DNA from: Synechocystis sp. PCC 6714
Lineage (GTDB): Bacteria > Cyanobacteriota > Cyanobacteriia > Cyanobacteriales > Microcystaceae
Assembly: GCF_000478825.2 (NCBI RefSeq)
Contig: NZ_CP007542.1
Coordinates: 2,294,001 to 2,358,000 of the forward strand
Length of the DNA stretch: 64,000 nucleotides
Direction: 5' to 3'
The notes beneath the pieces were generated by a model. It saw only the letters and a list, made by a program, of their open reading frames with translations, had not been told where the DNA came from and did no database searches. Positions 9,717-18,639 of this stretch are shown here, in pieces (positions within the stretch are counted from its first letter, which is position 1; each line of letters starts with the position of its first letter). Made by a program: the position numbers and the translations under genes.

Positions 9717-9813
9717 TCTTCCTTCTCCGCCCCTAGGGTGGTCAATTTTGATTAGCCGTTAACGGTAGCTTGGGGCATCCATCAACATTTTCGTATATTA
9801 AGGCGGGCCCGCA

Positions 9814-9850
9814 TGGTTGAAGGTTAAGCCCTAGTAAAGGTTTGGTTAAA
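9814..9850 (-). promoter_or_regulatory. Pho-box array upstream of sphX
   Basis: Read on the minus strand, four related octamers occur: TTTAACCA (9843-9850), CCAAACCT (9838-9845, overlapping), CTTAACCT (9821-9828) and TTCAACCA (9814-9821). The PyTTAACCx pattern is the cyanobacterial Pho box bound by SphR under phosphate limitation. A T/A-rich segment (TTAATATACG on the minus strand, near 9793-9801), about 15 bases further toward sphX, could be the -10 region. Confidence 0.6.
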
Positions 9851-10052
9851 GGGCTACAGGGGTTGTTTTTGCCTACGTTTCGGCGCTTAAATTTGTTTGA
9901 AGAGAAACCAACTAACCAATTTGCAATCTGGTCTTTTAGGCAAAAGTGGTCGCACTCCATGGGCAATGGGTGACTTTCAGCCACAGCATCGGCCCAGGGG
10001 ACTTTTTGCTCCGATTAACCTAGACTTGAGAAAAAAGCTGATTTCTGTAACT

Positions 10053-11144
10053 ATGGCGACTTTTTCCTCCCTCGAAATTTTCAATCCCCATGTTCCAGCT
10101 ATGGCCTTGGAGGCAGATTTCCATTGGCAGACCCAGGGAGAGAAAGGCCATCTAGCATTGACTTTAACGCCCCAAGCTGACGGCCAATGGTTGTCACTGT
10201 TGGGAGGAAAACTGCGCTTTTGGCTACGGGGCATAGATTTAACGGTCCAAGGGGAGGGAGCCACCATCAACAATGGTCAAAACTTTTTTAATGCGGGGGA
10301 GATAATTTTTAAGCCGGAAACCCTTTCGCCTCAAATCGTTAATGTTGATATTACTCTGGCTGAACAGTGGGCCCGTCTACAAGTGGAAGTTAAAGCTGAA
10401 GCTCGACAGGTGGCGATCGCCGAAACCCAAAGCCTGTGGCCAGCGGATTTGAGTCCAAACCAATTGGCCATTGCCGATCGCCTCTTAGCAAAATTTTTGG
10501 CGGAAGCTTACTTAACGCCGGCCCTTTGTTGGGGTCAATGGCTCCTAAGTAAATCAGCGGACTCTGACCCTCAAATTCCCTGGCAACCTCTGTACGATAT
10601 CGAAAATCATCAAGCCGTAACCGAAGCAAACACCATTAGCCTTGGCGATCGTCTGCGTTTGGCGATCAATTCCCCTCATTTGGATTGCCTTGCCCTGGGT
10701 AAATTAGTTGGTTTAGACCCGCAACGGGATTTGGCCGGCGGCAAATTTGTTGGTGCAGACCTCAATGGCATTGATCTGGGTAACAGCCAACTTATGGACA
10801 GCAACTTCCGGGGAGCCATCCTCACGGACAGTGACCTGAGCCACGCCGATCTCCGTTGTGGTAACTTTCGGGGCGCAGACCTGAGTGGCGCCTATCTAGA
10901 AGGGGCTAATCTCCACCAGGCTGATTTCCGTAAAAGTAGTTTAGCCCTAGCAACTCTAATCGGTACAGATCTACGGGGAGCAGATTTGCGGGGAGCCACC
11001 CTCCAAAACGTTAACTTCAGCGGCGCCAAGGTGGAAAATTTGCAGTTTGGCGACAATCCAGGGCTGACCCCCACTCAAGAAGCCTGGTTGTTGGAAAATG
11101 GTGCACAGTTGACTTCCGAATCGGTGCAAGAAATGTTACGCTGA
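10053..11144 (+). CDS. Pentapeptide-repeat protein
   Basis: About 363 residues from the ATG at 10053 (MATFSSLEIF). An upstream TTG at 9897 keeps the frame open but adds a stretch without domain character. Residues 1-240 are a non-repetitive domain I cannot place. Residues about 240-340 are tandem A(D/N)LxG repeats (for example FVGADLNGIDLGNSQL, LRGADLRGATLQ) that fold as a right-handed quadrilateral beta-helix. Such proteins are abundant in cyanobacteria and mostly of unknown role. It is followed by tRNA-Arg and rpsN. Confidence 0.75.
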   Translation: MATFSSLEIFNPHVPAMALEADFHWQTQGEKGHLALTLTPQADGQWLSLLGGKLRFWLRGIDLTVQGEGATINNGQNFFNAGEIIFKPETLSPQIVNVDITLAEQWARLQVEVKAEARQVAIAETQSLWPADLSPNQLAIADRLLAKFLAEAYLTPALCWGQWLLSKSADSDPQIPWQPLYDIENHQAVTEANTISLGDRLRLAINSPHLDCLALGKLVGLDPQRDLAGGKFVGADLNGIDLGNSQLMDSNFRGAILTDSDLSHADLRCGNFRGADLSGAYLEGANLHQADFRKSSLALATLIGTDLRGADLRGATLQNVNFSGAKVENLQFGDNPGLTPTQEAWLLENGAQLTSESVQEMLR

Positions 11145-11190
11145 TAGCTGGTGAAAATTCTGTTCCCAGAGAGAAAAACAACCAAAAATT

Positions 11191-11263
11191 GGACACGTAG
11201 CTCAGTGGATAGAGCATCAGGTTCCGGTCCTGAGGGTCGGGGGTTCGAATCCCTCCGTGTTCG
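11191..11263 (+). tRNA. trnR-CCG: tRNA-Arg (anticodon CCG)
   Basis: A 73-nucleotide cloverleaf: acceptor GGACACG pairs with CGTGTTC (one G-T pair), D-arm GCTC/GAGC, anticodon stem TCAGG/CCTGA enclosing loop TTCCGGT with anticodon CCG (reads CGG), and T-arm GGGGG TTCGAAT CCCTC. The CCA end is not encoded. It lies 46 bases after the pentapeptide-repeat gene and 99 bases before rpsN. Confidence 0.95.
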
Positions 11264-11362
11264 TCTGATCGGTGATTTCAGTCCTTTAGCCCCTGTCCCC
11301 TAAACGGTGTGATAGAATCAGGATTGCTCAATTTTAGACTAAAGAAATAAAGTTAAACCCCG

Positions 11363-11665
11363 ATGGCAAAAAAATCCATGATCGAGCGGGATAGGCGTCG
11401 TAGCCGCTTGGTAGCAAAATATGCTGCTAAACGGGAAGCGCTCAAAGAAGAATTCCGTCAAGCTGAAACCCTAGAAGACAAATTAGCTGTCCACCAAAAA
11501 TTGCAGGATTTACCCCGCAATAGCGCTCCTAACCGTCGCCGCAACCGCTGTCAGGTTACAGGTCGCCCCCGTTCATACTACCGGGACTTTGGCCTTTGCC
11601 GTAATGTTTTGCGGGAATGGGCCCACCAAGGTCTTCTGCCCGGTGTAACAAAATCTAGCTGGTAG
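11363..11665 (+). CDS. rpsN: 30S ribosomal protein S14
   Basis: A 100-residue basic protein, [13 protein letters not shown] at the start and [21 protein letters not shown] in the C-terminal half. That is the zinc-free (C-minus) long S14 form typical of cyanobacteria and plastids. It binds 16S rRNA in the head of the small subunit. The gene stands alone here, as is usual in cyanobacteria, outside the main ribosomal operon. Confidence 0.98.
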   Translation: MAKKSMIERDRRRSRLVAKYAAKREALKEEFRQAETLEDKLAVHQKLQDLPRNSAPNRRRNRCQVTGRPRSYYRDFGLCRNVLREWAHQGLLPGVTKSSW

Positions 11666-11799
11666 CATCCACCACTTGGCTGTGGCCAGTGGCAACGTTT
11701 TGACCGTCTCTAGTCGCTACCAGTTGCTAAATGTAGAAATAGTCGGAGCATGAGTTGCTCATTAGTGACCGTTATTACAAATTAATTATCTGATTCTAC

Positions 11800-11840
11800 A
11801 GAGGGCTGCACAGAAGAAAACTTGCGCCCTCTATTTTTTT
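11800..11840 (+). terminator. Strong intrinsic-type terminator
   Basis: A hairpin AGAGGGC (11800-11806) with GCCCTCT (11826-11832), extended by GCA/TGC pairing inside the loop and followed by A and seven T. It lies 135 bases after rpsN, too far to be its simple 3' end, so it may close a longer rpsN transcript or a separate small RNA starting within 11666-11790. Confidence 0.65.
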
Positions 11841-11940
11841 CTGAATTTCCTCTATCGGCAGTGACCCCGCTCCAAAGACGACTCCCTGTAATCCCTAAGT
11901 CCACATTGACATCCATCCCGTGGCTAAAACCATAGGATTG

Positions 11941-12712
11941 CTACGAAGCAAACAGATTTAACTGAATAGCTTTTCGGTGGGTTGACACTTCAAAGGATGG
12001 CGCTACCGAAGTGTTCCTATGCTTTCCTCCATGTCCGTTTAAAGTCTCCGAATGCTCTCCGGTAACCAGCACATTTTTTGCGGCATTTATATCTTTATCC
12101 TGGTTCGCACCACAGAAAAAGCAAGTCCATTCCCTGACAGAGAGTTATTTTTTGCGACCCATTGCACCACAACGGGAACAGCGTTGAGAAGTCGGTTCCC
12201 AACGGGAGATTACCCGGAAGTCCCTACCATACGTTTCTGCTTTGGCAGAAAACATTGTTCTAAAACAACGCCAACCCAGGTCAGAGATGGCACGGGAGAG
12301 ACGACGATTTTTCAACATCCCGGCGGTGTTCAAATCCTCCAGAATCACTGTTTGGTTCTCACGAATTAATCGGGTGGGTGGTTTATGTAAAAAGTCAGCA
12401 CGGGTATCTTTCACTTTGGCGTGAATTTTGGCAATCCTTAATCGTGTCTTTTCCCGTCGTTTACTCCCATTCTGTTTATGGGCAAGATTACGTTAGCATT
12501 TCTTAGGTCGCTTCAACTTTGCCTTTCCTCCATCTGTTCGCATTGAGTCAATCTACCCGCAAGTTCATTGTAGGAAGGAAGTTTATCCAATTCCTTACAA
12601 AAAGCTAAGGCGTCATTGAAAACTACCTGCACACAATCGAACAATTGAGCTAAACTTCGTTGCTTTTGGTCTGTGGGATGGAATCAGCACCTATACCTTA
12701 ACTCTACGTTGT
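11941..12712 (-). pseudogene. Decayed tnpB (IS200/IS605-type) remnant
   Basis: Reading the minus strand across frames reconstructs most of a TnpB. The N-terminal piece near 12690-12540 includes SLAQLFDCVQ and LPSYNELAGRLTQCEQM. The central piece at 12145-12480 includes AKVKDTRADFLHKPPTRLI, VILEDLNTAGMLKNRRLSRA and the first zinc knuckle CSRCGA. The C-terminal piece includes [17 protein letters not shown] and a tail ending LNLFAS at 11941. Frameshifts, an internal stop in the N-terminus and loss of the segment between LTQCEQM and the VKDTRAD region show it is dead. Intact TnpB is an RNA-guided nuclease of the transposon. Confidence 0.8.
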
Positions 12713-12735
12713 TATTCTACGAGGAAATTAAAGCC

Positions 12736-12769
12736 GTCCCGAAGGACAGGGTTTAAAACCCTTTTTTTG
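12736..12769. repeat. Palindromic end of the tnpB element
   Basis: Two adjacent palindromes, GTCCCGAAGGAC (12736-12747) and AGGGTTTAAAACCCT (12748-12762), are followed by a T run. They sit just upstream of the reconstructed tnpB start. Such imperfect hairpins mark the ends of IS200/IS605-type elements, recognised as single-stranded hairpins. The plus-strand T run also gives this the look of a terminator. Confidence 0.5.
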
Positions 12770-12881
12770 ATAAAAAATTTTTTCAACCTTGCTTCCCCTA
12801 GCCCAAGAAAAATCGGGTCACCATTGAACCTTGAGCAAACCCATTGGGTCTAAACCCCCGTAACCGCCAAAGAGGTAGGTT

Positions 12882-13493
12882 TTGTTGGTTAAGCCCTTAG
12901 TCAATCCAGCAATGGGGGAAAACGAGACCAGTATTATCCGGCAAAGTCAGCAGGGTGATGCGGAGGCTTTTCGTCAACTCTATCGCCGGTACCAAGCTAA
13001 AGTCCGTTCCACCCTCTATCAACTCTGTGGACAGCATCAATTAGATGATCTAGTTCAGGAGGTGTTTTTGAGGGTTTGGAAGGGATTGCCCAAACTCCGC
13101 AATCACAATTTTTTTGCCACCTGGATTTATCGCATTACTTGGAATGTGGCCCAGGATGCCCGCAAACAATTGGGGCGATCGCGCCAACGGATTCACCAAC
13201 CGAGTATTGCCCCGACCGACAACGAAGGAGAAATTTCCTTACAATTGTCTCGGCCAGAGGACAGCCCCGATTTGTTGCAACTCCATTACCAAGATTTGGT
13301 GCAACAGGGTTTAGCTGAGCTCAGTTTTGAGCATCGGACTGTGTTGGTGCTCCATGATCTCGAAGATCTGCCCCAAAAAACCATTGCGGAAATACTTAAT
13401 TTGCCGGGGGGGACGATCAAATCTCGTTTATTCTATGCCCGGCGAGCCATGCGTGAATTCTTGCAACAACAGGGAGTTCAAGATGTCTTTTAA
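12882..13493 (+). CDS. sigG: ECF-type RNA polymerase sigma factor (SigG-like)
   Basis: A 203-residue group-4 sigma factor. Region 2 spans about residues 25-95 (DAEAFRQLYRRYQ, LDDLVQEVFLRVWKGL) and region 4 about residues 135-190 (LAELSFEHRTVLVLHDLEDL, IAEILNLPGGTIKSRLFYARR). I start it at TTG 12882 because AGAGG lies six bases ahead; an ATG at 12912 would remove ten residues. Its end overlaps the next gene by 11 bases. Gene order and size fit SigG of Synechocystis, which serves membrane stress; the symbol is by resemblance. Confidence 0.85.
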   Translation: MLVKPLVNPAMGENETSIIRQSQQGDAEAFRQLYRRYQAKVRSTLYQLCGQHQLDDLVQEVFLRVWKGLPKLRNHNFFATWIYRITWNVAQDARKQLGRSRQRIHQPSIAPTDNEGEISLQLSRPEDSPDLLQLHYQDLVQQGLAELSFEHRTVLVLHDLEDLPQKTIAEILNLPGGTIKSRLFYARRAMREFLQQQGVQDVF

Positions 13494-13860
13494 CACCGAT
13501 CAGGAGACAAAGCTGAAGCATTTTTTGCAAGCCCATTGCCCTGGAGTTCCCGCTGCGTCACCAGCACTAGAAGACCAAATTTTGCAACGGATCAAACAAT
13601 GTCCCCGCCGCTCCTTGGCCTCTAGTTTATCCTGGCAATGGCTGGGGGGAGGAATGTTACTCCTAGGCCTAGTGGGGGTTGGAATCTTTAGTTGGCGATC
13701 GCCGATGCAAACGGCCGAGGAACCGAATATGGCCGAACTGGAAGCCTTTCTCCAGGAAACTTGGTCTGGCTCCATCTACCCCGACAGCGTCAATGGTGTG
13801 GAATCTGCCGATGGTGCTAACCAGGATTGGTGGTTACTAAGCGATCCCCCACGGGAATAA
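13483..13860 (+). CDS. Single-pass membrane protein, probable anti-sigma factor
   Basis: About 125 residues from the ATG at 13483, which lies inside the last codons of the sigma-factor gene (11-base overlap, typical of translational coupling). The N-terminal 45 residues are cytosolic and polar. One membrane helix (about residues 52-70, GGGMLLLGLVGVGIF) is followed by an acidic periplasmic tail. Size, topology and coupling are what one expects of an anti-sigma factor that holds its ECF sigma at the membrane. The protein has no zinc-binding HxxxCxxC motif, so it is not a classical ZAS protein. The function is inferred from context. Confidence 0.7.
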   Translation: MSFNTDQETKLKHFLQAHCPGVPAASPALEDQILQRIKQCPRRSLASSLSWQWLGGGMLLLGLVGVGIFSWRSPMQTAEEPNMAELEAFLQETWSGSIYPDSVNGVESADGANQDWWLLSDPPRE

Positions 13861-13916
13861 GACAGTTTGTACTTTTAAATCACTTTTCAGTTAATTTTCC
13901 GAGGAACTTGTTCACA

Positions 13917-14423
13917 ATGAAAAACATTATTATCGCCAGTCTGCTCAGCGGCTTAGTTTGTACTGTCAGCACTATGCCCGCCATGGCCCAAAATCAAAAT
14001 CTGGATTTACATTGGCAAAGTGGCGATGCCAGCGAGCAGTTGCTAGCCCAATGGGGCTGGGGTAACAAAAAAGGTGGCCAGGGCCAGTGGATGGAATCCC
14101 TTGATTTAACCGATAGTCAAAAACAACAACTGGAAGCCATTCGCCAAAAATATCAAGGTCAAATGCAATCCCTGTCGGAGCAAATGCGTACTAGCCAGAA
14201 TGAGTTACGTACTCTAATGTCTGGCAATGGCAGTGACAGCGAAATTCGAGCTAAACACAATCAGGTGGCCAATTTACGACAACAACTGGGGGAACTGCGC
14301 TTCAATAGTATGTTGGAAAGCCGTCAAGTGTTGACCCCGGAACAACGGCAAAAATTTTCCGAGTTAATGCAGGAACGTCGCAATAGTCGTCAAGGCCGCC
14401 GGGGCATGGGCAACCAACAATAA
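13917..14423 (+). CDS. Spy/CpxP-like periplasmic protein
   Basis: About 168 residues from the ATG at 13917 (a longer open frame up to 13827 overlaps the previous gene). A signal peptide with a likely cut after MPAMAQ is followed by a helical, Q/R-rich domain. It contains SLDLTDSQKQQLEAIRQKY and MLESRQVLTPEQRQKFSELM, two copies of the LTxxQ motif of the Spy/CpxP family. Those proteins are periplasmic chaperones or feedback sensors induced by envelope stress. Lying directly behind the ECF sigma and the presumed anti-sigma gene, it is a plausible sensor or target of that regulon. Confidence 0.75.
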   Translation: MKNIIIASLLSGLVCTVSTMPAMAQNQNLDLHWQSGDASEQLLAQWGWGNKKGGQGQWMESLDLTDSQKQQLEAIRQKYQGQMQSLSEQMRTSQNELRTLMSGNGSDSEIRAKHNQVANLRQQLGELRFNSMLESRQVLTPEQRQKFSELMQERRNSRQGRRGMGNQQ

Positions 14424-14443
14424 GTCAGCCAATAAATCAGCGA

Positions 14444-15910
14444 TTATTTGACCAATTGATAACGGCGTTTAAATTCCCGTTGTTGCTGATTGTGATCCAC
14501 TACTGGATCTGGATAATTGACCGATCGCCGTGACCCGGGGGTGAGTTTACCGGTTAACAAATCTCCTGTGTCAAACCGGGCCAACTGGGGCAACCAAGTG
14601 CGGATATATTCCCCCTCCGGGTCAAACTTCTGGGCTTGGGTATGGGGGTTAAAAATCCGTAGGGGTTTGGGGTCCATACCGCTGGAAGCACTCCACTGCC
14701 AGCCCCCATTATTAGCCGCTAAGTCACCGTCGTATAGGGTCTGCATAAAATACAGCTCTCCCCATTGCCAATTGAGAATTAAATCCTTGGTTAAAAAACT
14801 AGCCACAATCATGCGGCAACGATTGTGCATCCAGCCAGTCTGGTTTAACTGAGTCATGGCCGCATCGATAATTGGGTAACCGGTTCTGCCTTCACACCAG
14901 GCTTGGAAATGGTCTTGGTTTTCTTCCCAGGGAAATTCCTTGAACGGCGATCGATAGGGGCCTTGGGCTAATTCAGGAAAGCTGTAGAGGCAGTGTTGGT
15001 AAAATTCCCTCCAGGCCAATTCTTGTTGCCAGGTTTCAATGTTGGCTCGGGCTTCCTCGCTGCGACTTTGCTCCCAAGCTTCTAGGGTGGCTTGCCACAG
15101 GGTTCGGGGAGAAATCACTCCAAATTTGAGGGCAGCGCTCAGTTGGGATGTGCCATCCAGGGCTGGAAAATTACGATTTTGCTGATATTCTTCCAACCCG
15201 TGGGTCGTAAACCAAGCCAATCTTTGCTGGGCTGCGTCTTCCCCAGGTTCCAAAAGTAGAGGTTTTTCCCACACAAAACCCAGCTCCCTTAATTGGGGCA
15301 GATTCTGGAGTCCTAGAGATTTGAGTTTTTCCTTTTCTGTTGGACTCAAACCCTGCAAATCCTTGGGAGTAGGCACAGGGCTAGGTTTGGGTAACTGGCG
15401 CCAATTTTTCCAAAAGGGAGTATAAACCGTATAGGCATTGCCCGTTTGGGTTAACACTTGTCCTGGATGATGAAGCAGTTGATCCCATTCCGTGGCGATC
15501 GCCAAACCCTGTGCCCTGAGAGCCTGGGCCACTGCCAAATCCCGTTGCTGGGCGTAGGGTTCCGTATCCAAAGTCCAAGTAACGGTATGGACTCCAAGGG
15601 TGGTGGCTAATCTAGGTAACAACTGCACCGGATCTGCTTGGAAGATCAATAATTGACTGCCCAGGTGCTGGTAATGATTCTGCAAAGATTCTAGGCAACC
15701 GAGCAGGTAAGCTACCCGAGCTGGGGCCATATCCTCCGCTTGAAGAATTTTGTTATCTAAGCAAAAGACCCCGACAATTTTGGCGGTTTTCCGTCGGGCG
15801 TTGGCCAAAGCTAAATGATCATGGAGGCGTAAATCCCGACGATGCCACAGCAAAATCAAAGGATGGTCAGACTGGTCAGACATGGGCAACAAAATCGACA
15901 GCCTTCCCAT
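14444..15910 (-). CDS. phrA: Deoxyribodipyrimidine photolyase (class I)
   Basis: A 488-residue photolyase. The N-terminal alpha/beta antenna-binding domain begins [18 protein letters not shown]. The helical FAD domain carries [43 protein letters not shown] (FAD and damaged-DNA contacts) and [21 protein letters not shown]. It repairs cyclobutane pyrimidine dimers in blue light. Start 15910 gives [10 protein letters not shown]; an internal ATG at 15883 would also fit. Gene order with rimI and ndbA matches my memory of Synechocystis, where this is phrA. The lack of DASH-type features argues against cryptochrome-DASH. Confidence 0.93.
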   Translation of the reverse strand: MGRLSILLPMSDQSDHPLILLWHRRDLRLHDHLALANARRKTAKIVGVFCLDNKILQAEDMAPARVAYLLGCLESLQNHYQHLGSQLLIFQADPVQLLPRLATTLGVHTVTWTLDTEPYAQQRDLAVAQALRAQGLAIATEWDQLLHHPGQVLTQTGNAYTVYTPFWKNWRQLPKPSPVPTPKDLQGLSPTEKEKLKSLGLQNLPQLRELGFVWEKPLLLEPGEDAAQQRLAWFTTHGLEEYQQNRNFPALDGTSQLSAALKFGVISPRTLWQATLEAWEQSRSEEARANIETWQQELAWREFYQHCLYSFPELAQGPYRSPFKEFPWEENQDHFQAWCEGRTGYPIIDAAMTQLNQTGWMHNRCRMIVASFLTKDLILNWQWGELYFMQTLYDGDLAANNGGWQWSASSGMDPKPLRIFNPHTQAQKFDPEGEYIRTWLPQLARFDTGDLLTGKLTPGSRRSVNYPDPVVDHNQQQREFKRRYQLVK

Positions 15911-15941
15911 TGTGCCCCCTTACCCTCTCCTCCAACTAGGG

Positions 15942-16427
15942 TTATGTCAGCGGGACGGGCAAAATTAATCGATTTTTCCAGAGAATCAGCGCATCTTCTC
16001 CGTCGGGATAGTAACGTTTTCTGCACCCAGCCCGTTGAAACCCAAATTGACGGTAAAGCCCAATGGCAATCTCGTTAGAGGCCCGCACTTCTAGGGTGGC
16101 TCGCTCCAATTGCCGGCGACTTGCCTCTGCCAAGAGGGACTGGAGCATCATTTTCCCCAATCCTTTACCCCGATGTTCCTGGGCCACAGCCAGCAGAGTG
16201 ATATGAGCTTCTTCTAAAATTTGCCAAAAGCACCCCATGGCCACCAGGTATCCCCCGGTCATTGAGCGAATTCCTAGCAAAACACCATTTTCACTGTCCC
16301 ATTCCCGCTCATAGCCCGCCAGGGTCCACATTTCTCCCAAGCACTGACTATCCAACTGGGCAAACTGGGGCAAATCTTCCCTATGGGGATAAAAAAGGTC
16401 ATACCCGGAGCAAGGCGCTGTAACCAT
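15942..16427 (-). CDS. rimI: GNAT acetyltransferase, RimI type
   Basis: A 161-residue GNAT protein. The acetyl-CoA loop reads LLAVAQEHRGKGLGKMMLQSLL (R/Q-x-x-G-x-G/A). It is followed by ATLEVRASNEIAIGLYRQFGF, the region that is highly conserved in RimI (LEVR.SN..A..LY...GF). RimI acetylates the N-terminal alanine of ribosomal protein S18. The start codon shares one base with the stop of the upstream gene (16427-16855), so the two are coupled. Confidence 0.88.
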   Translation of the reverse strand: MVTAPCSGYDLFYPHREDLPQFAQLDSQCLGEMWTLAGYEREWDSENGVLLGIRSMTGGYLVAMGCFWQILEEAHITLLAVAQEHRGKGLGKMMLQSLLAEASRRQLERATLEVRASNEIAIGLYRQFGFQRAGCRKRYYPDGEDALILWKNRLILPVPLT

Positions 16428-16855
16428 CAGGTTGCCACCTGTTCTTGCAGTTTTAGTTCCAACTCCTTCAACTGTTGCCGTTGGGTTTCCAATTCGATTT
16501 GTCGTTTGGTCAATTCCAAATTTTTAGCAGCCATTTCCTGTCGCCAGGCTTCCACCCTTCTTTTTTCTTGCTTCACCAGAGAAGAGAGAGTTTGGTCGGG
16601 GGCTAAGCCATTGGTATTGGGGACAATTTCCAAAATTTCCATTAGCCAATCTAGGCCATCCCGAATCTGCTCCACCCGCTGGTCAGGATCAGTTTGTACC
16701 AACACCAATGCCCCTGCTTGCCAACGGCCTATATCCTCCAAAGGCAGAGTAAAACTATCCCTTTGCCAACATTGATGGCTCTGGTAACTGGCCAAAACCA
16801 AAAGCTGATGGCAATTTTTCTGCTCGTCAATGGTAATTTGGGCGAGATGTAGCAT
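16427..16855 (-). CDS. Conserved hypothetical protein with C-terminal coiled coil
   Basis: A 142-residue protein I cannot assign. Residues 1-85 are a compact globular part (LAQITIDEQKNCHQLLVLAS, then WQAGALVLVQ). Residues about 95-140 form a strongly charged heptad-like helix (ELTKRQIELETQRQQLKELE), a likely coiled coil. Its stop overlaps the rimI start by one base. The same neighbour order (ndbA, this gene, rimI, phrA) is what I recall in Synechocystis, supporting it as real. Confidence 0.7.
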   Translation of the reverse strand: MLHLAQITIDEQKNCHQLLVLASYQSHQCWQRDSFTLPLEDIGRWQAGALVLVQTDPDQRVEQIRDGLDWLMEILEIVPNTNGLAPDQTLSSLVKQEKRRVEAWRQEMAAKNLELTKRQIELETQRQQLKELELKLQEQVAT

Positions 16856-16963
16856 TATTTTCCCAGGCTGAGGCCCATGGCCCTGTTTTCCACAGTTTAA
16901 CTAAATTGGCTGGGCAAGCCATGGTCCAGTTTACCGAATTTTTTCCCCTGACCCTGTAACGTT

Positions 16964-18313
16964 TCACGGGCGCACTAATTCCTTGTTCTTGCCCACAGTG
17001 GACAGTGGTTGGTGATGAACAGTATCGGTAATTAAGCGTGCTCCTCGGCCTCTGGTAAAATAATTCCAGCCCCACTGCAACATGACAATTAACTTATTGT
17101 CGAATTCAATCAGATAGTAAACGTGGGCCCATACCCAAATCATCCAAGCCACTAGGCCTGTAAATTGGGCAAAACCTAGGTCCACCACAGCTTTGTTCTG
17201 GCCAATCACCGCCAAACTACCGTAATCGGTGTAGTAAAAGGGAAGAATTTCCCGTTGTTTTAAACGGGCGGGAATCAGTTCAGCAAGGTAGGCCGCCTGC
17301 TGCATGGCAACGGGGGCCACTCCTGGCAAGGGTCGATCGCCTTGGTGGGAATAATTGGCCAAATCCCCTAACACGAAGATATTGTCAAAACTAGCCACGC
17401 TCAAATCAGGGTTTACCATCACCCGACCGGCCCGGTCTAGCTCAGCGCCGGTACGATCACCAATGACTTTACCAAGGCTCGAAGCCCTTACCCCAGCAGC
17501 CCAGAGTACCGTTTTGCCCACAATGGTTTCCGATTGATCACCGTTATACACTGTCACTTGCTCCGGGGTAATGTCGGTGACCATTCTTTCGGTCAATACT
17601 GTCACCCCCAGGTCTTCCAAGTCCCGTTGGGCCCGGGCGGAAAGTTGGGGTTTATAGGGGGGCAAAACCCGGTCCACCCCTTCAATTAACAAAATTTTTG
17701 CCTGCCGGGTGTCGATGCGGTGGAAGTTATCCTTGAGGGAACTATGGGCAATTTCGGCGATCGCCCCGGCCAATTCCACCCCCGTGGGGCCAGCTCCGAC
17801 AATAACGAAGGTTAGCCAAGCCTGTTGTCGCTCTGGATCACTTTCCTTTTCCGCCGCTTCAAAAGCAGCAAAAATCCTTTGGCGCATAGTCAAAGCATCT
17901 TCAATGGTTTTTAACCCCGGTGCCAGGGCGGCCCAGTGGTCATTGCCAAAGTAATGATGACTCACCCCGGTGGCCACCACTAACCAGTCGTAGGCGATGG
18001 GGGGATGATCCTTGAGCACCACTTTTTGCTTATCGGGGTCAATGTCAACCACTTCATCCATTAACACCTGGACATTTTTTTGCCCCTTTAGTACTCCCCG
18101 CAATGGGGAGGCAATGTCCGCTGGGGAAAGGCTCCCTGTGGCTACTTGGTACAATAGAGGTTGGAAAAGATGGAAGTTACGTTTGTCGATTAGGGTGACT
18201 TCCACCGGCGATCGGCGTAAATGTTTCGCAGTGTAAAGACCGGCAAAGCCGCCCCCCACAATAACCACATGGGGACGACGGGGGGAGCTGGGGGCATTCA
18301 TTGGGAATGGCAA
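16964..18313 (-). CDS. ndbA: Type II NAD(P)H dehydrogenase (NDH-2)
   Basis: A 449-residue flavoprotein. FAD motif VIVGGGFAGLYTAKHL lies at residues about 16-31; the second, NADH-binding motif is VIVGAGPTGVELAGAIAE (about 165-182); the distal FAD motif is NIFVLGDLANY, then GVAPVAMQQAAYLAE. It moves electrons from NAD(P)H to plastoquinone without proton pumping and sits on the inner face of the membrane. The segment LVAWMIWVWAHVYYLIEF near residue 385 is the membrane-contact helix typical of the family. Among the Synechocystis paralogs, context fits ndbA. Confidence 0.88.
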   Translation of the reverse strand: MPFPMNAPSSPRRPHVVIVGGGFAGLYTAKHLRRSPVEVTLIDKRNFHLFQPLLYQVATGSLSPADIASPLRGVLKGQKNVQVLMDEVVDIDPDKQKVVLKDHPPIAYDWLVVATGVSHHYFGNDHWAALAPGLKTIEDALTMRQRIFAAFEAAEKESDPERQQAWLTFVIVGAGPTGVELAGAIAEIAHSSLKDNFHRIDTRQAKILLIEGVDRVLPPYKPQLSARAQRDLEDLGVTVLTERMVTDITPEQVTVYNGDQSETIVGKTVLWAAGVRASSLGKVIGDRTGAELDRAGRVMVNPDLSVASFDNIFVLGDLANYSHQGDRPLPGVAPVAMQQAAYLAELIPARLKQREILPFYYTDYGSLAVIGQNKAVVDLGFAQFTGLVAWMIWVWAHVYYLIEFDNKLIVMLQWGWNYFTRGRGARLITDTVHHQPLSTVGKNKELVRP

Positions 18314-18639
18314 AGTTATTACAATTTGTTAATGATAATCAGTTCTCCAAAGATTGCCAGTAATGGTTGCTACCAAAATTTCCCTAGCGCCGTATTTTGC
18401 TATATATTTTTAATATTTTCACAAGTTAAAAGTGATAGAGGTGCCAATACTAATATCTGGCGACTAATGCGGTCAATATTGACAATAAATCGAGACTAAA
18501 ATAGTCGAACCATTATCAAAGGAGAGGCACTCAACGGAACTCCAATCAAGTTGAAAAATAGCAAATATTGACAGAAGAATTTCCCTACTCAGATCAATAC
18601 TAGGTCAGCCTTGCTCTTAGCCAAGCCAACTTCTTCCCC
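18314..18639. promoter_or_regulatory. Divergent intergenic region ndbA / menC
   Basis: 326 bases, A/T-rich, holding the promoters of ndbA (leftward) and menC (rightward). A perfect 12-base palindrome, GTCAATATTGAC, occurs at 18472-18483; its half ATATTGAC recurs near 18567. A small hairpin GACT/AGTC follows near 18493. These could be operator sites, but I know no regulator for them. Confidence 0.4.

Noticed and set aside
12052-12424. Plus-strand frames in the tnpB region
   Set aside because: They are shadows of the decayed tnpB on the minus strand, whose zinc-knuckle and catalytic-core pieces are recognisable.
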